Shown here: one piece after another, positions 15,391 to 24,908 of the stretch | How the letters are laid out: every line of letters starts with the position of its first letter | Numbering within the stretch: position 1 is the first letter of the stretch | DNA from: Joostella atrarenae | Lineage (GTDB): Bacteria > Bacteroidota > Bacteroidia > Flavobacteriales > Flavobacteriaceae | DNA: 64,000 nt | Reading direction: 5' to 3' | NCBI RefSeq assembly: GCF_021764745.1 | Contig: NZ_JAETXX010000011.1 | Span: 62,001 to 126,000 of the forward strand | Position numbers and translations under genes: made by a program | Notes under the pieces: generated by a model | What the model saw: the letters and a program-made list of their open reading frames with translations, nothing else | The model's database searches: none | What the model was told of the DNA's origin: nothing

Positions 15391-16740
15391 ATGAGATTAA
15401 AATATACCGTATTTTTTTCGGTAGTAGTTTGCTTCTTTAACCTTGGTTTTTCGCAAATCCCAGAGAATATAAAGAAAGAAGTTCAATATAGAGTTAATAA
15501 TAAAATTAATCCTTCTATTGCGATTGGATTAGTAGATTCTACGGGAACTCATTATTATATTCAAGGCTATAAAGATGTTTCTAAAAAGCTAAAAGCAGAT
15601 GAGAATACACTTTACGAAATAGGCTCCATAACCAAAACATATACTGGACTCCTATTAGCAAAATATACCATAGAAGACACTTTGACTCTTGAGGATCCTG
15701 TGAATAATTTCCTCCCTGACTCTATTAACCTTACTGATAAAAAAGGTGTAGAAGTAACCTTAAAAAATCTATCTACTCACAGTAGTGGATTACCAAGACT
15801 TCCGGGAAATATGGATCTATCAAATCAACTGAATCCCTATGCTTCTTATTCTAGAAACGATATGTTTTCGTTTTTAAGTCATTACATTCCTAGAAGCGTT
15901 GGTAAGAATTTCGAATATTCTAACCTTGGAGTAGGGTTATTAGGTGAAATACTATCTATCCACAAAAAAGAACCTTATAAAGAACTTCTAAAAAGAGAAG
16001 TCTTAGCTCCTTTAGGACTTAAAAATACTTATTTTACAGTTCCAGATCTTCAGCAAGAAAATTTCTCAAAAGGATATATTGTAGATCAAGAAGTTCCACA
16101 TTGGAATTTTAAAGCTATAGCTGCAGCTGGAGGTTTACGTGCTAATATTAAGGATTTGGTTAAATACGGTAAAACTTATTTAAATCCTGAAAATCCATTA
16201 TCAGAAGCTCAAAAAGTAGCTACTACACTACAATTTACAGATAAAGAAATGCAAAAGCATGGCCTTGGCTGGTTTATAAACAATAACAATGTGCTATTTC
16301 ATGGTGGCGGTACAGGTGGCTTTAGAACATTTATAGCCGTTGATCAAAAAAATAAAAGAGTAATTGCAGTAATGACGAACTCTGGTTCTAGTCCTGCTGA
16401 AGATATTGCTGAATATCTGATAGATCCAAAAAATAACTCTTTAGATTTTGCTAAAGAGAGTGTTGAAATTACTCCTGAAGAGCTTACAAAATACGAAGGG
16501 AATTTTATAAACGATGGTCTAGGTCTAACTTATGATTTTCAAGTGGATGAAAAAGGACTTCTCAAAGCAAAACTCTCTGGGCAACCAGAATTTCCTATTT
16601 TCTATCAAGGAGATTTTACATTCTCATATAAAGTAGTAAAAGCTAAGATTGTATTTGAACATGATGAGAATGATACAGTTGTTGGGCTCACCCTCTTCCA
16701 AAACGGACAAGAAATACCATTTATAAAAACAACCCCTTAA
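15391..16740 (+). CDS. Beta-lactamase family serine hydrolase (class C-like)
   Basis: Start taken at the ATG at 15391; a GTG sits one codon before it. A signal peptide (YTVFFSVVVCFFNLGFSQ) precedes a class C/esterase-type domain with all three active-site motifs (numbering from the ATG): SITK (Ser79), YSN (176-178) and HGGGTGG (304-310) in place of KTG. The C-terminal 100 residues form a lipocalin-like beta domain common in these flavobacterial proteins. It is more likely a D-aminopeptidase or esterase-type enzyme than a resistance enzyme. The HAD gene begins nine bases after its stop and may be co-transcribed. Confidence 0.88.
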   Translation: MRLKYTVFFSVVVCFFNLGFSQIPENIKKEVQYRVNNKINPSIAIGLVDSTGTHYYIQGYKDVSKKLKADENTLYEIGSITKTYTGLLLAKYTIEDTLTLEDPVNNFLPDSINLTDKKGVEVTLKNLSTHSSGLPRLPGNMDLSNQLNPYASYSRNDMFSFLSHYIPRSVGKNFEYSNLGVGLLGEILSIHKKEPYKELLKREVLAPLGLKNTYFTVPDLQQENFSKGYIVDQEVPHWNFKAIAAAGGLRANIKDLVKYGKTYLNPENPLSEAQKVATTLQFTDKEMQKHGLGWFINNNNVLFHGGGTGGFRTFIAVDQKNKRVIAVMTNSGSSPAEDIAEYLIDPKNNSLDFAKESVEITPEELTKYEGNFINDGLGLTYDFQVDEKGLLKAKLSGQPEFPIFYQGDFTFSYKVVKAKIVFEHDENDTVVGLTLFQNGQEIPFIKTTP

Positions 16741-16749
16741 ACCACAAGG

Positions 16750-17565
16750 ATGTATAAAATTATTTTTACTGATATCGATGGAACCTTATTAGGTCCACAA
16801 AGAGAGCTCACGCCTTTTACCATAGAGCAAATGCTTAAAGTAAAAGATAAGATGCCACTAATTATGGTATCTTCAAGAATGCCTAAGCAAATGCATCATT
16901 TACAAGAAGAGCTAGATATTATCGATAATCCTTTAATTGCCTTTAATGGAGCTTATGTTATTAAAGACAACGAAGTTATAAGTTCTACAGAAATTCCAGT
17001 TTCTATTATAGACCAACTCGTAGAATTAAATGAAAATGCTGGAGAAGATAGCATTCATATCAGTCTATTTAATGCTAACGATTGGTATGTAGATTGTATG
17101 GATTATTGGGCTCAAAGAGAACAGAGAACTACAAAAACTACTCCAGAAGTTAAAACAAATAGAGAGGTGGTTTCTCTTTGGAAAAAAGAAAATAAAGGAG
17201 CTCATAAAATTATGTGCATGGGTAAAAAACCACATATTGATAAGGTTTATGCCTTCTTGGAAGCTAATTTTAGTGATTCCATTCACCTCTACCGATCTAA
17301 AGATACCTACATTGAAATTGCAAGCAAAGAAGTTTCTAAACTTACAGGGATTAATGCTATGCTAGCGTGTTGCTACCCTGGTATAGAACTAGAAAATGCA
17401 ATTGCTTTTGGAGATAATTATAATGATGTCGAAATGATTGGCGCTGTTGGCCTTGGTGTTGCTGTTGAAAATGCTCGCGATGAAGTAAAGCAAGTTGCAA
17501 AAGCCATTACTACACATCATAAAGAAGATGGTGTAGCCAAATATTTACAGAAACTTTTTAAATAA
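16750..17565 (+). CDS. Cof-type HAD-IIB family phosphatase
   Basis: A 271-residue haloacid-dehalogenase hydrolase. Motif I is FTDIDGTLLG (nucleophile Asp7), motif II is MVSSRMPKQ, motif III lies in the KEVSKLTGI region and motif IV is FGDNYNDVEMI, as in sugar-phosphate or flavin-phosphate phosphatases of the Cof/YidA type. A large alpha/beta cap lies in between (about residues 85-185). Substrate cannot be told from sequence. Follows the beta-lactamase-like gene by nine bases. Confidence 0.9.
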   Translation: MYKIIFTDIDGTLLGPQRELTPFTIEQMLKVKDKMPLIMVSSRMPKQMHHLQEELDIIDNPLIAFNGAYVIKDNEVISSTEIPVSIIDQLVELNENAGEDSIHISLFNANDWYVDCMDYWAQREQRTTKTTPEVKTNREVVSLWKKENKGAHKIMCMGKKPHIDKVYAFLEANFSDSIHLYRSKDTYIEIASKEVSKLTGINAMLACCYPGIELENAIAFGDNYNDVEMIGAVGLGVAVENARDEVKQVAKAITTHHKEDGVAKYLQKLFK

Positions 17566-17609
17566 TGTAACATTTAAGCAAAAAAGAAGTCTTATACACA
17601 AATTTATAA

Positions 17610-19478
17610 ATGAAATATATGAAGAAGTTAGTCTTTACAATTTTTGCTGCGACCATCGTAGCCTGTACGCCTAAAGTAAACGACTTAGTTACCAGTGCAC
17701 CTATTAAAGCATCTGTAGACCTTGTTAATGTTACTAATGACAAAGTACATGTATCGCTAGACCCAGGACGTTTTACTACTGAAACAATTAATTTTTACAT
17801 TCCAAAAACGGTTCCAGGAACGTATAGCAATAATAATTACGGTCAGTTTCTAGAGAATGTTACTGCCTATGACTACGACAATAATAAAATGGAAATTTCT
17901 AGTGTTGACACCAATACTTGGAAGATTACAAATGCTACTGATCTAGATAGAATTGAATACGATGTAAACGATTCTTTTGATACAGAAACAGAAGTTGATG
18001 AGGCTGTATTTTCTCCAGCAGGAACAAATATAGAGGCTAACAAAAACTTCTTCCTTAACTTACATATGTTTGTTGGTTATTTTTCTGATCTTCAAGAAAG
18101 ACCATACGAACTTACATTCACACATCCTTCAGGGTTTGAAGCTTCAACATCTTTACAAAAAGTGGCTTCTAAAAATGAAAAAGCAGATACAGATACTTTT
18201 ATTGCGAATCGTTATTTTGAAGTTACCGATAACCCTATTATGTACTCAAGACCAGATTCAGAAACTTTCTCTGTAAATGATATTGAGGTAACACTTTCTA
18301 TATACTCTCCAAATAAAGTGTATTCTGCAGCCAGCATAAAAATGGAAATGGAGAAAATGATGAAAGCTCAAAAGACTTTCCTAGGAGATATAAATTCTAC
18401 AAAAAAATATCATATCCTTCTATTTTTAGGAGCTATGGGAGAAGGTGATCCTACAGGTTTCGGAGCTTTAGAACATCATACAAGTACAACGGTTGTTTTG
18501 CCAGAAACAATGCCAAAAGAAGCATTAGTAGAAACTATGACAGATGTGGTTTCTCACGAGTTTTTCCATATTGTAACTCCACTTACAGTTCATTCAGAAG
18601 AGATTCAATATTTTGATTACAACGATCCTAAAATGTCAGAACACCTTTGGATGTATGAAGGAGTTACAGAATACTTTGCAAATTTATTCCAGATAAATCA
18701 AGGGCTTATCGATGAGCAAGCTTTTTATGATAGAATTGCTGGAAAAGTTCAAAACTCAAAAAAATACAACGATGCACTTTCTTTCACCAAAATGAGTAAA
18801 AATGTTTTGGTAGAGCCTTATAAAGATGATTACGGTAATGTATATGAAAAAGGTGCTCTTATAGGGATGTGCGTAGATATTATTATCCGTGAACAAAGCA
18901 ATGGTGAGAAAGGAATTTTATGGTTAATGAAAGAACTTTCTAAGGAATATGGAGAAGACAAACCTTTTAAAGATGATGAGCTTTTCGATAAAATCATAGC
19001 GCTTACTTACCCAGAAGTTGGAGATTTCTTTACCACTTATGTAATTGGAGACACGCCTATTAATTATGAAGATTTCTTAGGTAAAGTTGGATTGTCTTTT
19101 ACTTCTGAAATGACTCCTACAGGTTTCTTTTTAGACGGACAAACTCCATATGTAGATGTAAACCCTAAAAACAATGAGATTTTCGTAAGAAATACAACTT
19201 TAAATTCTTCGATGATTGCTCTTGGACTTCAAGCTGATGATGTTATAAAGTCTGTAAACGGAAAAGAGTTTACTATAGAAGCAATTCGCGATGTTATTAT
19301 TGGTTCTATGTCTTGGCAACCAGATACAGAAGTTACTTTGGTAATCGATAGAGACGGTGAAGAAAAAACGCTTAAAGGAAAAGTTGGAACGCCAACTGTA
19401 GAGAGTAAAAAACTTTCTAAAATGGAAACTACAAATTCCACACAAGATAAATTACGAGAAGCATGGCTTAAAGGCTAA
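17610..19478 (+). CDS. M61 family metallopeptidase with PDZ domain, lipoprotein
   Basis: A 622-residue lipoprotein (TIFAATIVAC, Cys19). It shows the M61 glycyl-aminopeptidase layout: an N-terminal beta domain, then the catalytic VVSHEFFHIVTPL (zinc ligands His316 and His320), HLWMYEGVTEYFANL supplying the third ligand Glu350, and a C-terminal PDZ domain (about 515-600: LGLQADDVIKSVNGKEFTI). Probably a cell-envelope peptidase. A strong terminator follows. Confidence 0.9.
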   Translation: MKYMKKLVFTIFAATIVACTPKVNDLVTSAPIKASVDLVNVTNDKVHVSLDPGRFTTETINFYIPKTVPGTYSNNNYGQFLENVTAYDYDNNKMEISSVDTNTWKITNATDLDRIEYDVNDSFDTETEVDEAVFSPAGTNIEANKNFFLNLHMFVGYFSDLQERPYELTFTHPSGFEASTSLQKVASKNEKADTDTFIANRYFEVTDNPIMYSRPDSETFSVNDIEVTLSIYSPNKVYSAASIKMEMEKMMKAQKTFLGDINSTKKYHILLFLGAMGEGDPTGFGALEHHTSTTVVLPETMPKEALVETMTDVVSHEFFHIVTPLTVHSEEIQYFDYNDPKMSEHLWMYEGVTEYFANLFQINQGLIDEQAFYDRIAGKVQNSKKYNDALSFTKMSKNVLVEPYKDDYGNVYEKGALIGMCVDIIIREQSNGEKGILWLMKELSKEYGEDKPFKDDELFDKIIALTYPEVGDFFTTYVIGDTPINYEDFLGKVGLSFTSEMTPTGFFLDGQTPYVDVNPKNNEIFVRNTTLNSSMIALGLQADDVIKSVNGKEFTIEAIRDVIIGSMSWQPDTEVTLVIDRDGEEKTLKGKVGTPTVESKKLSKMETTNSTQDKLREAWLKG

Positions 19479-19501
19479 ACAATAACTTCTCAATTTATTA
19501 A

Positions 19502-19546
19502 TGAACCCGCAAAGAATTATATTTTTTGCGGGTTCATTTTTTTTTA
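19502..19546 (+). terminator. Rho-independent terminator after the M61 gene
   Basis: TGAACCCGCAAA (from 19502) pairs with TTTGCGGGTTCA (to about 19536), followed by nine T. Confidence 0.9.
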
Positions 19547-19765
19547 AAATCAAACTTTTCATCCTTTAAAAAACAATTATCCATAAGTCGCTTTAGGTGT
19601 ATTAAAAAAATATTTCATATTAAAAACGTGCTGTTACCCCAATAAAATCAACACATTCTACATATTTATTATTTTTTTCAAAATTTCTTGTAACATTTTT
19701 TCTAGTAGCTACGTATAATACCCGTATACCCAATTCATTCATTTAAAACAATCAGGAGAGAATAG

Positions 19766-20629
19766 ATGAGACAGCTCAAAATTACGAAGCAGGTAACCAA
19801 CAGAGAAACCGCTTCCCTGGATAAGTATCTTCAAGAAATTGGTAAGGTAGATCTAATTACAGCAGATGAAGAAGTAGAATTAGCACAACGTATCAAGGCG
19901 GGAGACCAAATAGCCTTAGAAAAACTTACAAAAGCTAATTTACGTTTCGTTGTATCTGTTGCAAAGCAATACCAGAATCAAGGATTAACTTTACCCGATT
20001 TAATCAACGAAGGGAACTTAGGCCTTATTAAAGCTGCACAACGTTTTGATGAAACGCGTGGTTTTAAATTTATTTCTTATGCTGTATGGTGGATTCGTCA
20101 ATCTATCCTACAAGCATTAGCAGAACAATCTCGTATTGTTAGATTACCATTAAATAAAATTGGTTCTATCAATAAGATTAATAAAACCTTTGCTTTCCTT
20201 GAGCAGGCGCACGAACGTGTTCCTTCTGCTGAAGAGATTGCAAAAGAATTAGATATGTCTATTAATGACGTAAAAGAATCCATGAAAAACTCTGGTCGCC
20301 ATGTATCTATGGACGCACCTTTAGTAGAAGGAGAGGATTCTAATTTATATGATGTATTACGTAGTGGAGAATCTCCAAACCCAGATAGAGAACTTTTACA
20401 CGAATCGCTTCGTACCGAGATCGAAAGAGCTTTAGAAACGCTTACCCCTCGTGAGGCTGATGTTATTAGACTTTATTTCGGATTGGCAGATCAACATCCT
20501 ATGACTTTGGAAGAAATTGGAGAAACATTCGATCTTACAAGAGAGCGTGTTCGCCAAATTAAAGAAAAGGCTATCAGAAGATTAAAACATACTTCTAGAA
20601 GTAAAATCCTAAAAACCTATTTAGGTTAA
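19766..20629 (+). CDS. rpoD: Primary RNA polymerase sigma factor RpoD/SigA
   Basis: A 287-residue sigma-70. Region 1.2/2 begins [20 protein letters not shown], region 2.3-2.4 reads [20 protein letters not shown], region 3 follows, and region 4.2 is [20 protein letters not shown]. It lacks region 1.1 and the long non-conserved region, as is normal for the Bacteroidota primary sigma that reads TTG/TAnnTTTG promoters. Unusually for this window, a Shine-Dalgarno-like AGGAGAG lies eight bases before the ATG. The 5' region includes a TATAAT at 19714-19719, which I do not rely on. Confidence 0.95.
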   Translation: MRQLKITKQVTNRETASLDKYLQEIGKVDLITADEEVELAQRIKAGDQIALEKLTKANLRFVVSVAKQYQNQGLTLPDLINEGNLGLIKAAQRFDETRGFKFISYAVWWIRQSILQALAEQSRIVRLPLNKIGSINKINKTFAFLEQAHERVPSAEEIAKELDMSINDVKESMKNSGRHVSMDAPLVEGEDSNLYDVLRSGESPNPDRELLHESLRTEIERALETLTPREADVIRLYFGLADQHPMTLEEIGETFDLTRERVRQIKEKAIRRLKHTSRSKILKTYLG

Positions 20630-20736
20630 TCATATTACCTTATTTTTTTGTAATTTTAAGTTTCGACTATAAAGCTTACAAAGATATATACGGCAACAAC
20701 AGTTTATCATAAACTGTTCGTTTTTTGATTGATGAA

Positions 20737-20767
20737 TAAACTCCGGCTGATTACCGGAGTTTTTTAA
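20737..20767 (+). terminator. Rho-independent terminator after rpoD
   Basis: AACTCCGG (20739-20746) pairs with CCGGAGTT (20754-20761), followed by TTTTT. It lies 107 bases after the rpoD stop. Confidence 0.85.
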
Positions 20768-20780
20768 TGCCTTATTTTTG

Positions 20781-20868
20781 GTGTGCCCCTGAAAAAACAG
20801 GGTCGGGCTATTCGCTATATCTTTTAAAAAATACATTTTTAAAAGGATGTCGCTACTATCCCTCACAC
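20781..20868 (+). ncRNA. Structured Bacteroidota repeat element, copy 2
   Basis: Reads GTGTGCCCCT...AGGGTCGGGCT...ATCCCTCACAC. Ends pair (GTGTG 20781-20785 with CACAC 20864-20868), CCCCTG pairs with CAGGG, and a long AT stem fills the middle (20819-20848). It shares end sequences and architecture with the minus-strand element at 11935-12082. A spurious 88-codon frame crosses it on the other strand. It sits in the 354-base gap between rpoD and rpe, which holds nothing else apart from the terminator and the rpe promoter box. Confidence 0.5.
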
Positions 20869-20939
20869 AAAATAGATTCCCAGAATCTAAAAGCATGTTA
20901 AGAGCTGCAAATCACCACTGCTATAAAATATATTTCCCG

Positions 20940-20947
20940 TATTTTTG
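20940..20947 (+). promoter_or_regulatory. -7 promoter box of rpe
   Basis: TATTTTTG matches TAnnTTTG, 36 bases before the rpe ATG at 20984. Confidence 0.55.
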
Positions 20948-20983
20948 TGTATATAAGAATCATTAATTACACACTTCATACCG

Positions 20984-21643
20984 ATGAATAATAAATTAAT
21001 AGCTCCTTCTATTTTGGCTGCCGACTTTGCCAATCTTCAACGTGACATAGAAATGGTAAATAACAGTGAAGCAGATTGGTTTCATATCGATGTTATGGAT
21101 GGATTATTTGTTCCCAACATCTCTTTTGGAATGCCAGTTATAAAAGCCATTGCAAAGCATGCCAATAAAACATTAGACACGCATCTAATGATTGTAGATC
21201 CTGATCGTTATATTCAAGATTTCGCAGATTTAGGAGTTGATATTTTAACGGTACATTACGAAGCTTGTACACACTTACACAGAACAATACAAGCTATTAA
21301 AGCTGCAGGAATGCAAGCTGGAGTTGCACTAAATCCACATACAAGTATTAGTGTTCTCGAAGAAGTAATTAAAGATATTGATGTGGTTCTTATTATGAGT
21401 GTAAATCCTGGTTTTGGAGGTCAATCTTTTATTGAAAATACATACAAAAAAATATCACAATTAAAAGAGCTCATTTTAGCAAATAACGCCACTACACTCA
21501 TAGAAATCGATGGCGGTGTAAATGGAGATAATGCTAAAAAACTTGTAGCTGCTGGTGCAGATGTTCTTGTAGCAGGAAGTTACATATTTGGAAGTGATAA
21601 TTCTAAAGAAACAATTTCTGATCTGAAAAATAAAATTTCTTAA
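20984..21643 (+). CDS. rpe: Ribulose-phosphate 3-epimerase
   Basis: A 219-residue TIM-barrel enzyme interconverting ribulose 5-phosphate and xylulose 5-phosphate in the pentose phosphate pathway. Visible signatures: LAADFANL near the start, HIDVMDGLFVPNISFG (metal ligands and catalytic Asp), MSVNPGFGGQSFIE (phosphate loop) and IEIDGGVN. Length is normal. Its stop shares one base with the start of the next gene, so the two are co-transcribed. Confidence 0.96.
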   Translation: MNNKLIAPSILAADFANLQRDIEMVNNSEADWFHIDVMDGLFVPNISFGMPVIKAIAKHANKTLDTHLMIVDPDRYIQDFADLGVDILTVHYEACTHLHRTIQAIKAAGMQAGVALNPHTSISVLEEVIKDIDVVLIMSVNPGFGGQSFIENTYKKISQLKELILANNATTLIEIDGGVNGDNAKKLVAAGADVLVAGSYIFGSDNSKETISDLKNKIS

Positions 21644-22614
21644 TGAAGCATATAGAATTAATAATTGTAGGCGGTGGTCCTATCGGAATTGCATGCGCAT
21701 TAGAAGCAAAAAAAAAGGGAATTGATTATTTAATCCTTGAGAAAGGTCCTATTGTAAATTCATTATTTAATTACCCTATGAATATGCAATTCTTCTCTTC
21801 TTCAGAAAAATTAGAGATTGACAATATCCCTTTTATAAGTACAGAAGCTAAACCAAAAAGGAATGAAGCTTTAGAGTATTACCGAAGAATTGTAGACGCT
21901 AACGACCTTAATATTCATCTTTTTGAAAAAGTAGTTTCCATAGAAAAGCAAGACAACGAACTGTTTAATATCACTACAGAAAAAGGAACTTACAGCGCAA
22001 AATATACAATTATTTCTACTGGATTTTACGACATACCAAACACTTTAGATGTTCCTGGGGAAGACTTACCAAAAGTGGCTCATTACTACAAAGATCCTCA
22101 TTTCTATTCCATGCAAAAGGTAGCCGTTATCGGAGCTAGTAATTCTGCTGTAGATGCCGCTTTAGAATGTTACCGTAAGGGAGCAGATGTAAGTATTATT
22201 GTCCGAGGTCCAGAAATTGGAAGACGTGTTAAGTATTGGGTTAAACCAGATATCGAAAACCGAATAAAAGAAGGAAGTATAAAAGCTTTCTTTAATACAA
22301 CGGTAAAAGAGTTTAAAGAGAACACCCTCACCCTTAATACTAGTGAAGGTGAAAAGGTAATTGAAAATGATTATGTTTTAGCCCTTACTGGTTACAAACC
22401 TAATTTTTCTTTCCTAGAGAAAATCGGAGTGAGCTTATCTGAAGATGGAAAATTTTATCCTCAGTATAATGAAGATACCATGGAGACTAACGTTAATAAT
22501 TTATATCTCGCAGGTGTTATTTGTGGAGGTATGGATACACATCTTTGGTTTATTGAAAACTCTAGAATTCATGCTAAAATTATAGTACAAAATATCTTAA
22601 GCAAGAAAAATTAA
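21643..22614 (+). CDS. YpdA-like FAD-dependent bacillithiol disulfide reductase
   Basis: A 323-residue flavoprotein of the thioredoxin-reductase superfamily. The FAD motif is IVGGGPIGIACALEAKKKG (about 6-24) and the NADPH motif is VIGASNSAVDAALECYRKG (about 158-176), followed by GYKPNFSFLEKIGV near the C-terminus. Like YpdA, it lacks the CxxC redox pair of true thioredoxin reductases. YpdA reduces bacillithiol disulfide; whether this organism makes bacillithiol is not shown here. Overlaps rpe by one base. Confidence 0.85.
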   Translation: MKHIELIIVGGGPIGIACALEAKKKGIDYLILEKGPIVNSLFNYPMNMQFFSSSEKLEIDNIPFISTEAKPKRNEALEYYRRIVDANDLNIHLFEKVVSIEKQDNELFNITTEKGTYSAKYTIISTGFYDIPNTLDVPGEDLPKVAHYYKDPHFYSMQKVAVIGASNSAVDAALECYRKGADVSIIVRGPEIGRRVKYWVKPDIENRIKEGSIKAFFNTTVKEFKENTLTLNTSEGEKVIENDYVLALTGYKPNFSFLEKIGVSLSEDGKFYPQYNEDTMETNVNNLYLAGVICGGMDTHLWFIENSRIHAKIIVQNILSKKN

Positions 22615-22666
22615 GAGAAAATTATAATCTGATACTAGAATTCTGCCCATCCTTTTTTGTATTTTA

Positions 22667-23248
22667 ATGGAGATGAGAGAAGAAGAATTAGAGAATAATT
22701 TGGAGACAACAAACAAAGTAATTCCCGAAAGCATAAAAAAAGAAACTTTGAGAGCTCTTAGTTTCTATCCAGAGTTAAAAGATGTTCCTATAGAGTTTAA
22801 ATTCAAGGAAAAGCTACAGAAATCTTTTATGCAGGCACAGCCTGATTTTAAGACACTCCTCAGAAGTGCTAAAAAAAGAAAGTATATCATATTTATCAGT
22901 AGTAATTTTAATATTGAAGGAGAAGAGTTTAATATCCATAACGTCCCAAAAGATGTGATTATCGGTTGGATTGGGCATGAACTGGGGCATATTATAGATT
23001 ACCTCAACCGTAGCAGCCTTAATCTGCTCATATTCGGAATTAAATATATTTTTATTGGGAAGCACATCCGAGAAGCCGAAAGAGCCGCAGATACATTTGC
23101 TGTTAGCCATGGTATGGGAGACTATATTTTAAATACTAAAAATTTTATCCTTAATAATACCAGCCTCTCTGAAACCTATAAAAATAGAATTAAAAATTTG
23201 TATTTATCTCCCGAGGACATTTTACAACTAACACAAGAGCTAAAGTAA
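22667..23248 (+). CDS. Putative HExxH metalloprotease-like protein
   Basis: A 193-residue protein with a zinc-protease-type motif WIGHELGHIIDY (about residues 104-115) and a downstream REAERAADTFAVSHGM helix that could supply the third ligand (Glu), an arrangement like small M48-type or SprT-like gluzincins. There is no signal peptide. A hydrophobic stretch (LNLLIFGIKYIFIG, about 121-134) may contact the membrane. No substrate can be proposed. It converges on the GH3 gene with one base between the stops. Confidence 0.65.
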   Translation: MEMREEELENNLETTNKVIPESIKKETLRALSFYPELKDVPIEFKFKEKLQKSFMQAQPDFKTLLRSAKKRKYIIFISSNFNIEGEEFNIHNVPKDVIIGWIGHELGHIIDYLNRSSLNLLIFGIKYIFIGKHIREAERAADTFAVSHGMGDYILNTKNFILNNTSLSETYKNRIKNLYLSPEDILQLTQELK

Positions 23249-23249
23249 T

Positions 23250-24773
23250 TTATTGTTCAGCGACAAAGCTTTCCCAATCTTTAAACTTCTCCTCTCCCAT
23301 TACACGCTCCATTTTTACTTGTCCGCCCTTCTTTTTATTACGTTCATTCCAAGCATGAAATATTTCTGGTTTTATAACTTCTACCATTACTCCTTTTAAT
23401 GCTTTAGAACGCGCCACTTTATAGTTCTTATTTGCTTCCTTTAGAGCCTCATCAAGAGCGGATGCAATTTCCTCTTTATTCGTATTGTTATTTGGAGATC
23501 CAATATACCATTTATGGTAATATTCATTATCTATCTTAGTGGCTGCAATAGTAAACTCTGGAATCTCCATATCAAATTTATCTTCTATAATCTGAATGGC
23601 ATCATTCATTTTATTAACCGATAATTGAGAACCTACTACATTTAAGAAAAATTTTGTACGACCCGTAATAATAATTTCTGCACGCTCTACATCTGTAAAC
23701 TTTATAGTATCTCCAATTAAGTAACGCCACGCTCCAGAAACAGTAGATATTATAAGTACATACTCAACATCTTTTTCTACCTCAGTAATATTTATAGAGG
23801 GAGCATCTGCCACTAAAGATCCATCCTCATTAATATAATCTGGCTTAAAAGGAACAAATTCAAAATAGATACCGTTATCAAGCGATAACTTCATAGACTT
23901 TGTTTCTGGACGCTCTTGGTAAGCTAAAAATCCTTCTGAAGCTAAATACGTATCTATTATATTTATAGGATGATCTAGTAAAGCATTAAAGCTTTTTTTA
24001 TAAGGACCAAAAGCAACTCCTCCCGTGGTATATACTTGAAGATTAGGCCAAATATCATGTATATTATCTACCTTATTATATTCTATCACCTTCTTCATCA
24101 TCAGCTCCATCCAAGAAGGAATTCCACTTAAAGCGCCAATATCCCAATTCTTAGCCTCTTCGGCAATTTTTTGCACACGCTCATCCCAATCGTCAATCTG
24201 AGAAATCTCTACACCTGGTTTATAATAACCTCTAAACCAATAAGGGATATTGCTTGCACTAATTCCACTAATCTCCCCTTCTAAATGTCCATCTTTCTCT
24301 TTCAGCTTGGTAGAGCTCCCCAACATCATAATTGTTTTTTCGAAGAAATCTGCTGGAAGGTCAAAATTTGCTAATGCACCAACTTGCTTTATCCCTGTTT
24401 TTCTTATCGCATCCAACATCTCCTCAGTAACAGGAATACGCTTACTAGTTTTCCCCGTAGTACCAGAACTCAATGCATAATATTCTGGACTTCCAGGCCA
24501 AGTTAGATTCTCTTGCCCATCATGTAAAAACTTCCAATACTTATCGTTAATACTATTATAATCGTAGTAAGGAACATTAAGAGCAAAACTCGTTTCTATG
24601 GAATCAGATTCTAAAATAGTTTCAAAAGAGTGATCTTTACCAAATTTAGTTTCCTTAGCTTTCTCCAAGAGATGTTTTAAAACTTTATGCTGCTCTTTTG
24701 CTGCATTCTCTTCTGGAATAACACTATCTGCTAATTCGATAACTCCCTTTATTATAGAACCTACTATTGCCAT
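23250..24773 (-). CDS. GH3 family acyl-acid-amido synthetase-like protein
   Basis: A 507-residue adenylating enzyme of the plant GH3 (auxin-responsive) family. The ATP-binding motif is YYALSSGTTGKTSKRIPV (about 92-109); further marks are VYTTGGVAFGPYKKSF, TYLASEGFLAYQ and WRYLIGDTIKFT. Plant members couple jasmonate or auxin to amino acids; bacterial members are widespread in Bacteroidota but their substrates are unknown. No biosynthetic partner lies next to it. The length is typical. Confidence 0.85.
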   Translation of the reverse strand: MAIVGSIIKGVIELADSVIPEENAAKEQHKVLKHLLEKAKETKFGKDHSFETILESDSIETSFALNVPYYDYNSINDKYWKFLHDGQENLTWPGSPEYYALSSGTTGKTSKRIPVTEEMLDAIRKTGIKQVGALANFDLPADFFEKTIMMLGSSTKLKEKDGHLEGEISGISASNIPYWFRGYYKPGVEISQIDDWDERVQKIAEEAKNWDIGALSGIPSWMELMMKKVIEYNKVDNIHDIWPNLQVYTTGGVAFGPYKKSFNALLDHPINIIDTYLASEGFLAYQERPETKSMKLSLDNGIYFEFVPFKPDYINEDGSLVADAPSINITEVEKDVEYVLIISTVSGAWRYLIGDTIKFTDVERAEIIITGRTKFFLNVVGSQLSVNKMNDAIQIIEDKFDMEIPEFTIAATKIDNEYYHKWYIGSPNNNTNKEEIASALDEALKEANKNYKVARSKALKGVMVEVIKPEIFHAWNERNKKKGGQVKMERVMGEEKFKDWESFVAEQ

Positions 24774-24861
24774 ATTATTTTTTCTTTGAAATTAACTTTT
24801 CTAGCATTAAAATTTATTAATAAAAAGATAAAATATTACAGCTATATATTTATTTGAAAAC

Positions 24862-24886
24862 AAAAAAGCCGCTATAAAAGCGACTT
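24862..24886 (-). terminator. Terminator after the GH20 gene
   Basis: On the minus strand AAGTCGCT pairs with AGCGGCTT and is followed by six T (A-run at 24862-24867). It separates the hexosaminidase transcript from the GH3 gene. Confidence 0.8.
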
Positions 24887-24908
24887 TCTGTATGATTACA
24901 ATTGTTTA

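Noticed and set aside
19714-19719. TATAAT box upstream of rpoD as a promoter
   Set aside because: The spacing to the nearest TTG (19688) is unusual and the phylum uses TAnnTTTG; TATAAT is expected by chance in AT-rich DNA.
20630-20896. Minus-strand 88-residue open frame
   Set aside because: It crosses the rpoD terminator and the structured element; the protein has no sensible features and such frames over this element are likely spurious.
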